Made by a program: the position numbers and the translations under genes. From Hydractinia symbiolongicarpus (Eukaryota; Cnidaria; Hydrozoa; Anthoathecata; Hydractiniidae), in assembly GCF_029227915.1 (NCBI RefSeq), contig NC_079876.1:11408001-11472000 (forward strand): 64,000 nt of DNA, written 5' to 3'. The first letter of the stretch is position 1. Each line of letters begins with the position of its first letter. Positions 13,111 to 24,300 of this stretch are shown one piece after another. The notes under the pieces were generated by a model. That model saw only the letters and a list, made by a program, of their open reading frames with translations, ran no database searches and was not told where the DNA came from.

Positions 13111-13879
13111 AGCGCGTATGTTGGTAGAATCCGGACTTTCTGTTCTTGACATATTCACCTTAACTACACGTATGATTATAAAAAATATCTAATGGGACCC
13201 ATTCTAAATGTGTGTAAAAAGAAGCAGATGCATCACTTTGGCCTTCACTACCAGGTATGACATGAAATCCATAGCAGTGGTCATGTAAGGAACAGAAGCA
13301 AAAGAACACAAACATCATGCCTTGCTTGGTAACTTGTTGAAATGACTTTTGCCAAACTTCATTGCAGACATCGTCGTATTTGAGTTGCTGGAGTCCACAG
13401 AAAATTTCTTAACTTGTTGAATTTGTTTGCTGTGGTTTGAAAAATAAAAGTTCTGAAGTCTTATAATTATACATCTGTAACCTCTCGACAGAAGAATTGT
13501 TGCTGGTAACAAAATTCCAGTACAGACGAGCAAGTGCCCCTCCCTGCTTGACATGCAAATCTAAAATCTATAATAATATCTACTGCGCAGAATAGCATAA
13601 GAGTATTAACACAAGAATCGAAGGACAGCTGTTTAAAAGGGGACACTATTGATTTTTTTTCATTTATGTTGCATGATTGCTCCTAATGAAAACATAATGC
13701 TTCGTCACTTATCTAATCTTTATCTGAGATCTCCCCAAGAATACTTTTGCATACGTACAATAGATGGCTACGAAGAGAATGATATAATTTTCTACAATGC
13801 ATTCTTGAATCCCATTTCAATCTTCGTACATGCAAGCATGTTAGGCTTCCCATCATCTCGCAGGAGAATATTTCGCCAT

Positions 13880-14570
13880 AAAACTATTTCTATTGGTGTA
13901 TGAAAGTGTGTCCAGCCTTAATGATTGTTTATTTTACTGTGTTGGGTCTTTGCATTTATTGGTCTGATTTAGAACTTTCAATATTTCATTTCCAGGGAGG
14001 ATACTTTTTTCTACTGCTTTATGGATAAGTAAAGAACACTACAGCCTGTTCAATGCATAGTATAAAAATGTCTCTTTGTTTAGCCTGCAATAAGGCCGTT
14101 AATATGTACATACTTCTGCAAAAGGGTAATTGAGCAAAATATCGTTCCTGTTTGTGTATGGATGTGTATCCAACCTCAAACCTTGTCTATTTTATAGAAC
14201 AACATGTTTCCTTAGATTGGTTGATATTAAGACTTGAATATGCCTTTACTTGGAACGCCATTTGTCCAATTTATTGTTTTTAATTGTGTATGGATGTGTA
14301 TTCTACCTCAATGCTTGTCTGTTCCATAGTACAACGTGTTCTCTCAGATTGGCTGATATTAGGAATTTCAATAAGTCTTTTTGCGAGAGTGTCTTTTGCA
14401 AAATGTTGTTTCTGTTTGTGTATGGATATGTATCTAACCTTGAAACTTGTCTACTTGAATAAAACAACGTTCTCCTCAGATTAGGACTTTTGCCTGTTAA
14501 GGCAATAAAGAGTATTATTACAGTTATGGGAAATACTGTGGTATGTTACATTGGTTATGGCCTATCTTAA
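13880..14570 (+). repeat. Satellite block, about 132-bp units, plus orientation
   Basis: GTGTATGG starts units at 14154, 14286 and 14418, an exact 132-bp spacing, with a weaker unit near 13896. The last unit runs into ATTGGTTATGGCCTATCTTA. The same phrases occur in reverse complement at 8860-9960, so the two blocks form a large inverted pair about 4 kb apart. Confidence 0.7.
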
Positions 14571-15350
14571 GGGAAAATGTGCACTTGTTTGTTTGTGGTG
14601 TAGCTATGATATTAATTATTAGAAAGCAATTAAGTTCATATGGAAATAAAACTTACTTTGATATATATATACAGGTATCAATTTAACTGTTAGGAGTAAG
14701 ATATGTCTCTCGTTTATTTGATTAAACTGTGTACGTAACTACAAGCTAGATAAAAACTGTGAAAACATCCTACCTTCTTAGTTTTTTTATATATAAGAAA
14801 GCTGGAGCAAGCACTACCGTCTATTGCTTTTGTTATTAGTTAGTGTCTGTTCCATTTAGTGATATTAGAATAATCCAAGCTGCACAAAGGAAACATAAGT
14901 TTATTATGGAAAATGATCTGTGCAACATATGAAAAAGCCATGTTCTTCTTCTCTTTTGCAAAAAAGTATAGTCACTGTCAATCTACCATTATGGACTTTT
15001 GAAGTTCCGGACATATAACCAAGTCTAAAAACCATTAGCCAAAACCCGAGGGGGTACAGAAAAAATCAGGGGTACAGAAAAATTTATCACAACGGGCCAG
15101 TGTTTCCAACAATTCTAATTCTTACCACCATTGAAGTAAAATTGTTAGCTCGCGCTCGGCCATCAAACGGAAAATGCGATACCTATTGAATAAACCCAAC
15201 CGTCCCGAGGGGTATAATTTGCCATCTTTCATTTTGTTTGTCTATACATGAATCGCGTGTTATTAAATTAAAAGTGTTGCTAGACAGATTGAGGCTGCAA
15301 ATTCTTGTTAGAAGCGCAGCGAAACCTACGTTCGTTTATAGCTTGAAGCA
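14571..15350. promoter_or_regulatory. Upstream region of the EFCAB7-like gene
   Basis: No gene was recognised here. The promoter and 5' UTR of the downstream gene should lie here by position. I see no canonical TATA box close to the ATG. A GTTGCTAG half-match to an RFX X-box lies at 15276, which is too weak to call. Confidence 0.3.
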
Positions 15351-18300
15351 ATGTCCCGACATTCAAGCAAGCATTCTATCAACGTCAACAGGAAATCATC
15401 AGTAAGAAGAAACGAAAAAGATGATGATGCTTATCTCGAAGAATGCGAAGGAATTTATTTATCAGTTATGCAGAATTTAGAAGAAGAAATATCGTCTCCA
15501 GAGGAACTAATTTTGCGTAAGGGGTCGTCTACAAATTTCGTATGATATTTTATACGAATATATACGAATTTAATTGCTTTTAATTCGTATAAAAATCGTA
15601 TACAATTCGTATAGTGTTAAATAGTTATACGATTTTTAAAAAATCTAATACGAATTTTATACGATTTTCATACGAATTGTCATACGAATTATATTCTCTT
15701 TTATACGATTTTCATACGAATTGTCATACGAATTATATTCTCTTTTATACGATTTTCATACGAATTGTCATTCGCATTATATTCTCTTTTATACGAATTA
15801 TATTTCGTTTTTAAACTTTTAAAATGCGATCTAAAAAAACATTTCTATCGCCGTTTTTTGTTTTTAAACTTTTAAAATGCGATCTAAAAAAACATTTCTA
15901 TCGCCGCTTTTCGTTTTTAAACTTTTAAAATGCGATCTAAAAAAACATTTCTATCGCCGTTTTTCGTTTTTAAACTTTTAGAATGCTATCTAAAAAAACA
16001 TTTCTATCGCCGTTTTTCGTTTTTATACTTTTAAAATGCGATCTAAAAAAACATTTCTATCGCCGTTTTTCGTTTTTCAACTTTTAACATGCGATCTAAA
16101 AAAACATTTCTATCGCCGTTTTTCGTTTTTCAACTTTTAAAATGCGATCTAAAAAACATTTCTATCGCCGTTTTTCAACTTTTAACATGCGATCTAAAAA
16201 AACATTTCTATCGCCGTTTTTCAACTTTTAACATGCGATCTAAAAAAACATTTCTATCGCCGTTTTTCGTTTTTAAACTTTTAACATGCAATCTAAAAAA
16301 ACATTTCTATCCCCGTTTTTCGTTTTTAAACTTTTTAAAATGCGATCTAAAAAAACATTTCTATCGCCGTTTTTCGTTTTTAAACTTTTTAAAATGCGAT
16401 CTAAAAAACATTTCTATCGCCGTTTTTCGTTTTTAAACTTTTAAAATGCGATCTAAAAAATATTTTATTTTGAAACTCATATACGAATTTAATACAATGT
16501 CAAACGATTTTCTTTTTTTTAAAACCATACGCATCTAATTAAAATCTCATACGAATTTTTTGTTAAACTCGTACGAATTTAACTCATACGAATTTAATTT
16601 AAAACTCATACGAATTTAATTTAAAACTCATACGAATTTAATTTAAAACTCATACGAATTTAATTTAAAACTCATACGAATTTAATTTAAAACTCATACG
16701 AATTTAATTTAAAACTCATACGAATTTAATTAAAAACTCATACGAATTTTATACGAATTTAGAAAAATTTCATACGAATTTAATTACTGTATGGCAAAAG
16801 AAAATTCGTATAGCATATACGATTTTTTTTGATACGAATTGCTACGAATTTTGTAGATGACCCCTAAGTCAATATAATATATCTAATTTTGGGGCTGAGC
16901 TAATTTAAAGTATATAGCCAATAGATATCAATTATAATAATATAGATAGATAGACGGAAAGATGTGCATATGTGACATACAGAGTGTGGTTTCTATACGG
17001 AGTAATACTCTGTATAGCTGCTATACAGAGTTTGGTTTAGCTATACGGAGTCTGCCAACGAATGTTCTTAAAGTGGAAATATTGCAATATATGACTGTTT
17101 AAAACTATTTCCGAAAAAAAATAAAAAAAAAATCACCATAAAGAACAAGTCAAAAAGACAAGCACGTCATTTTCCTACTTTTTATCCATCGTAAAGGAAT
17201 TTATTTAAACATACCAGGTATATTGTAGTTATACGGAGTGTGGGAACATTAGTTTGATTGCAATAAAAGGATTATGGAATACAGATTATGAGATACCGAG
17301 AGTATGTTATGCAGAATTCGCTATGGGGAGTATGCAGAATTTGCTATAAGGAGTATGCCATACGGAATATCCTATACGGACTATGTCATACAGAGTATTC
17401 TATACGGAGTATGCCATACGGACTGTGACATGCTTCATATACGAAGTATGCTATATACATGATTACTATACTGAGTGTGACAGGCTTAGTATATGGAATG
17501 TGAGATGTAGTATACAGAACGTGACATGCTTAGTATACGGAGTATGACATGCTTAATATACGAAGTATGCTACACGGAGTGCGACAGGCTTAGTATACAG
17601 AGTGTGCCATGCTAAGTATGCAGAGTGTGAAATGTTTGCTAGGAACAGAATTCGATGTATTGTTAATGAGTTAAGGTTTACAATGGCTGGTATAAAAGTA
17701 CACAATTTTAAAGTAACATAAGAAAAAGTCATTGATTGTATGGTTAGTTTTATTGCATATAGAAACATACAAAACAAAGTTATAAAGCTTAAAATGAATA
17801 TAATGGAAGCCATAAAAATAAACTTCATACAAAATGCAAATAGTAAACTACATCATACAGTTGGACTGCCAGTAACTCAAACACTGGTTAACTCGAACTT
17901 TTATTAGATGGAACTGTTATCCACGGTAATTGGTACTCTGCATGCTTGTCGCATATTTTAGATGTTTTTCTTCTTACACAAATTATTTGCTTGTTTTAGG
18001 CACAATTTCCTAAACTAGAATAGCTCAGATTAAATTTTTAATAAGAATGCTTAGTTTAGACTTCAACGCTAGATAGATGTGCATATTTTACATGGCTAGC
18101 CTCACAAATATCGAGGGATATACCCTGTCTATTATTTCCAGGAGGGGCCATGGCGTAGATGGAGAGTCCTAGAGTATTTAATGCTCATTTTGAGCTACGC
18201 AGACCCAATTAGAGCTCGCGCTCTACTAGACAACTCCCGGCAACATCCAACGGCCCACACAGTGTGCCATCTTCCCAATTTGCCTCACATGGCTTGGGTT

Positions 18301-21300
18301 AACCCGGGGCTATGGTAACATTCACTCGCCCATGTTGAATCGCCGTCAAGAGGAATCGAACCCCGGTCTCCCGCACAGAGTACGAGAGCTATAACCACTA
18401 ATCTACGGCGCCACTAAATGCTGCATTCGCTAATTTCTAGCCAAACCAGTCTCTGCATTATACTCTCAAAGCTGTCTGCGCCGCTTGCGGCTTTGAGATA
18501 TTTAAATATTTCTGTCTATAGGGAGTAAACATGTCGCTATATGAAGTTATACTCCGTATACGCTTGCCTATACGGAGCCGTACTCCATATAGTTGCACAC
18601 GCCGAATGAAACACATGTTTTGCATGGCTAGCTAGCCTCACAAATATCGAGTCTAGATCAGATTGGAAGAGGGTCATTAATATACCCCATTCAACCCATG
18701 CTAGCACGGAAAACGGACGTTAACCCGAGAATGATGATGATGATGATAACAGAGCTAAATGTTATATTTTGCACATAAAGTATGCGTAACTCCTAAAAAT
18801 CATGCAAACAATTTTCTTAAAAATTACAATTAGCCTCCGGGAAATGGAAGCAAATGATATGAAAACATTGTTTTAATGTTCAGATGTTCGACCTAAGCAC
18901 GTAGAATGGCGATAAAAATCCTTTTTTTGATTGCATTTTAAAAATTTAAGAACAAAGAATGGCGATAAAAAAGCTTTGTTAGATCGAATTTTAAAAATTT
19001 AAGAACAAAAAACGCCGATAGAAAAGGTTTTTTAGATTGCATTTTAAAAGTTGAAGAACGGAAAGTGGGGATAGAAATGCTTGTGTTTTGTTCTATTAAG
19101 AACGTCAAAAGTTAGTTTTTTAGATTTTTTCTTTTTTCGGCATTAAAATTTGATTTGTTTTCGAAATCTTATCGTGAAAGGAAAAGTCCTGAACATAGGG
19201 TTTTTCTGTGTGTGTTGTTAAACGTTGCTTTTTGTAAGAAGAACTTTTAAAAGTTTTGCATGTTAAAAATTATGCTTCAATGAAAAAGAAATATTACTAA
19301 AAGTTTATCGCAGCATTAGTTTTTTTAAATATTAAGACGATTGGATATGCATTTTTTTTAAAAAAGCTTGTGTTTTTTTGCAATAGTGTTACTTTAATTT
19401 AATGGCCTTCGTGTTTAATTTTCTCATGCAGAGTAAAATGTTTATAAGACAGCAAAATAATTATAGATTTTCAACCGCATGTACCGAAATTTAAACATGT
19501 AGCAATGCGCAAGTTATCGAAACGGGTATCGTAAGCAGGTAGCAATTACTTTTGTGTAAACATGATTTTACAAAAACACAACCTTAACTTGCGTACATGT
19601 AAAGTTACATTCAAGTGGTACTGTATCTAAGAGTGCTAGGACCGCTAGCTACCATTATTAAAATAGTTGACACAAAGGTACATGTGTATTACAGTCCAAA
19701 CCTGGTCTGCAGCTATCTCACAGAGCACTTCTTCCACATGTTAGACAAGAAAATTCCTCAATCTAAAATATTTTTGGCATATTTTTGTACATAATACTGG
19801 CAAAATAACTATGAAAATAAGGTTTTCTTATGTTAAGTTTGGTCTTTGCAAGCCCTTTGTCACAGCAAATAATATGCCAATTCCCTAGAATTTAGAGACT
19901 ATCGTGTTATTGTCTATACAACAGGTTTTCCATATTCTTAGCAGACACCGTATCATCAGAATATGAATACGTGTTCCATATTTTAAAGCTTATAAACTTA
20001 GTTTAAAGTACTCAAGTTTTTGATCTATCAATGCCTTATACTGATGAATAAATAGATCACTCTACACGTAACTTGTTGTTGCCATTCGTTGGCCCAGCTT
20101 ATGCATTGAATTTATGATTTGTAATTGAATGTGTACCCATTCCCTGGTTGTGAGTTTTATGGCGCCGTAGATTAGTGGTTATAGCTCTCGTACTCTGTGC
20201 GGGAGACCGGGGTTCAATTCCTCTTGACGGCGATTCAACATGGGCGAGTGAATGTTACCATAGCCCCGGGTTAACCCAAGCCATGTGAGGGAAATTGGGA
20301 AGATGGCACACTGTGTGGGCCGTTGGATGTTGCCGGGAGTTGTCTAGTAGAGCGCGGGCCCTAATTGGGTCTGCGTCGCTCAAAATGAGCGTTAAATACT
20401 CTAGGACTCTCCATCTAAGCCATGGCCCCTCCTGGAAATAATAGACAGGGTATATCCCTCGATATTTGTGAGGCTAGCCATGTTAAATATGAACATCTGT
20501 GACATATGGATATTCTCTGTTCCTCAAGGTAGGTTAACCATATCAATAAAATTAGTGTTGAAAAAAACATCTTGTTTATATCACTAAGGGATGATCTACA
20601 AATTCTGTGCCAGCTTGATCATCTTGGAAGTTTAATGATTGTCTGTTTGCACCGGACAATATCATTTCCTTTAATAATCCGTTAAAACTAATTTAAATTC
20701 AGCTCAAATTGTCTAACTTTTTTTTCTTCTCAGTTCGAACCTTGAAAATTGGCTAAAAAGAGCCTAAAATTGGACTCAATTCTTTTTTAATGTTGATTTT
20801 TCTTTCAACGTTCTCTCAATTGGAACGAAAATGTTGTAACTGAAACAAAACATTTATTATTTCAAACTCAATTTTTACCCTATTTATTCGTCCTGAATCT
20901 ATAAAAATTGCAATGCTAAAACAGTTTTTGTAAATTTGTAGATTTGATTTTACTAATGTATAGTTCAGGGGTGCCTTTTTTAATATTTAGCTACAAAACA
21001 GTTTGCATTTCTTCCTCTTACATGTTTACAATTTCTAGTCTATCTACAGAATAAAATTGATTGATACATGTATAAGAATGCCATTGACCTTGTTGCTGGT
21101 GAGAGTTAGATCTCTTTAATTATTTTCTTTTATTTAAAATTAGTTTGAGTGCCCAAACCAGTATACCGGCGTCTAAAACCCTCTGGATACGCCACTGGGT
21201 TCAGTCTGGTGACTGTGATACTAAATCTAATGTGAAGTCTGCTTGACCAAAAGTTCTGATCAATAAGAAAAAAAACATTTCATTGTGTAATTGATCGAGA

Positions 21301-24300
21301 ATTTGATTAAAAATGGCTACTATAGTACAATAAGTTGCAATTCAGGCCCCAATATTCTAGGCGGCCATATGAAGATGGGAATCATAAACAGTTTTATCCC
21401 TGACTGTTTTGTTAGCTATAAGCAGTCACAGTCATACCCAACTTGCCATTGATCAGTTGGTTTTGTGAGTGGGTCCTTAAGGTGGCTGGTTGGTAGCAAG
21501 TTAACGTGAAATAAACATGAGTTTTGTATGAAATTCACATTGTATAGCTATGGTAAAAACATCTTAATAACATCTGAAGTGTTTAAAGCCATGCTTAACA
21601 TCAACAGAAATTATCAAGGTTAAATGAAACACTCTATCATACTGCCTAAACATAACTTACATACATGTGAGTTTTACCACATCAAGTAACAATCTGATGT
21701 GGATATAATGAACTGTGGCATACATTAACCTTTCCATTGTTACCATTATAATGCAAGTCAATGTAATAGGATAACTGAAAAATACAAAAATTCAGTGCTG
21801 TCTTTTTGCCTCACGACAGTTTGTTTATTTTTATAATTTATTTATCTTAGTGCTTCAGCATGCAGGATACAATCCTTCTAAAAAGACATTAGAAAAGTAT
21901 TGGGGTCCAAGTATTGGTAAGTCATTTAATTCCATATTTCTTAACGTGTGTAATGCCAGTCTGAAAGACAGTAAGAGTTCAGATGAGCTAAGAAGCAGGC
22001 TAAGTATCCGTAGAATTAAAGATGTGATTGAGATAAGAAGATTGAATTGGATTTGGAAAGAATGGAGGAGGATAATTGGATAAGAAAGTGTAGAGACTTG
22101 ATAGTTCCTGGGGAAAAGCCCAGAGGCAGACCGAGAAAGACTTGTCAGGAGGTTTTATAAGGACAGACTTGATACAGATAAAGTTGAGTTTAGATCTAAC
22201 AGAGTCTAGATCAGATTGGAAGAGGGTCATTAATATACCCCGTCCAACCCATGCTAGCATGGAAAACGGACGTTAAGCCGAGAATGATGATGATGTGCAA
22301 ATTTGTCTGAGGAACAAAGCTTTGTGGTTTTCCACACTGTTTTGACAAGCATCTAACATAACAATTTCAAATAACAAATGATTATTATGTCCTTTTTTAT
22401 TAGGAAAAAATGTAATAGTTTGTTGCTCCAGATAGCATTTATGACCTATAGATGAAATTTTTAGTGGTATTATTTTGTTATTAAATGCCTCTCTTCCTTT
22501 TCATAATCTTTTTTTTTTTTTTTTTTAGATTCGTATGATTTCAATCAGTTTTGCTCAATTGTGAAGCAAGAGAAAAAGCCAACAAAGAAGGATCTCTTAA
22601 AAGCTTTTCAAAAGATAGATCGTAATGGAGATGGCTATATTACACATGACGAGTTATTCCAAGTGCTAACCAAGGTAGTAACTTCTTACCTTTTACATTT
22701 CTAAAAATACAATAACATACTGCTTGTGAGTGGTATGCCAGTTTGAAACATATTAGTAATGTTTTTATTGTTGAAAGGAAGGATAAAAACACTAACAATT
22801 TTGTTTGCTTTTGTTTCCTTTGGAAGAAGCACTAATAAAAAAAACGAGTTTACACCAGTATTTACACTACGCAAACATATGATTAATTCCATATTTCACA
22901 GAACATGAATATTTGTGTGTACTTAAACAGTGTTATAGCTTTTCTGTGTCATCTTATTTACTTTTTTTCATGTTTATTCCTATGTTCACACTAAATAACA
23001 CAATTTTATCTCACATGAGTTTCCATCTAGCGTGGTGAAAGAATGACGAAGTCAGAAGTTAAAATGATGATTGAAGATGCCGATTTTAATGGTGATGGAA
23101 AGTTAGATTATGAAGAAGTAATAAAATTTTATTTTTAACACAAAAATTATTACATATAGCTCCTTAGCTGTAACTAAAAAAAAATCAGTCATCTCTCTAA
23201 ATATAAGTTGTTTTATTTGCTGCAGTTCTGTGACATGATGGATGCTACATCAAAACAATGTCGCCAGTTTTATGCTACTGATGTAAAACCCGATCAAAAA
23301 CAAAGCTTTGGTAAAAAGGCAAGCTTAAATGATGTTGTTCCTCCGCAGAGGGGGAAACCACATCGAAATTTATCTAATGTTAAGGAAGAAAAAAGAAGTA
23401 GCGTGATGCAGGATGAAAGAGGGAGTGAAAAGAAAACATCTCGATCATCCATAACATCAAAACTTTCAGCAAAAGAACAAAAAAAGAATGATGAAGCTAA
23501 GGATGAAATAAAGAGAAATGTTGCTCAGAAATTAAAACATGAACCTCAAGATCTCAATGTATGTTGCTCTTTTGTTATTTTGTATACCACTTAATGAATG
23601 TGTTTAGCCTTAATATACCTAAAAATGTTTGGACTTTTACCAGCATTTATCACAAATAAAGCTAAATATTGTATTTGTTGTTTTCAGAAATATGATTTTA
23701 TATCCATTGTATAGCAAGAGGTTCAAATTGTTTGTTCTTTATAGAGATGGCAGTTTCATTCCACAAAAGGATGTTTTTACAAAGAAGACAATGGCAAGAT
23801 AGAAAGTCACCACTATCAAATGAAAATCACTCAACCGACAACTGTGTGGATTACCATTAAACCCGCTCCTCCCAAATATGGTAATGTTGTTTTAAAAAAT
23901 CTTTACTTCTCAAAGTTTAGCACATTTTTGGGCAATGATTACCTTTTTTTAAATTTCGAAATGACCAATTTAATCCATGTGAAATTGCTGTATGATAATA
24001 TTATCAGTTGTAATTTGGTTCCCAGGTTTTTATTAAGGATTTGCTAAGGCGATATGTAATAATGAACAGACACAGAGTATCATGCTTTGTAGCATTAATC
24101 TGAATTAGTTTAGAAGAAATTGACCTTTTTACTTTTTATCGACAAAGTAGGAACTGTTTCATGAACTTTAAGGCGTTATAACATAATTTCTGATCGTAGA
24201 GACGATAAATACACAGTTATACGACAACACATCAATATGGTCATATACTGATCCCAATAACGTTGTCAAATATATTTTTACCAGAAAAATGTTTGAATTG

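Larger units (their letters stand above)
15518..16867. mobile_element. PIF/Harbinger-like MITE loaded with satellites, inserted in a splice donor
   Basis: The element body is 15521-16864 (1344 bp). Its 22-bp terminal inverted repeats start GGGGTC[G/A]TCTACAAA and differ at two positions. It is flanked by TAA at 15518-15520 and 16865-16867. A 3-bp TAA duplication with G-rich TIRs is the signature of PIF/Harbinger (Tourist-like) MITEs. The interior holds three tandem arrays (annotated separately) and ATACGAATT-rich ends. There is no transposase, so it is non-autonomous. It sits in intron 1 of the EFCAB7-like gene, starting four bases after exon 1 ends. Confidence 0.8.

Noticed and set aside
16089-16436. 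115-residue open frame with repeated FLSPFF-like peptides
   Set aside because: It lies wholly in the 53-bp satellite of the MITE. Periodicity and deletion units explain it.
20161-20232. tRNA gene at the SINE head
   Set aside because: Box A/B-like motifs are present but the acceptor and anticodon stems are imperfect. It is followed by a conserved SINE tail and repeated in inverted orientation at 18.3 kb.
22000-22260. 86-residue minus-strand open frame
   Set aside because: It is antisense to the LINE remnant in EFCAB7 intron 2.
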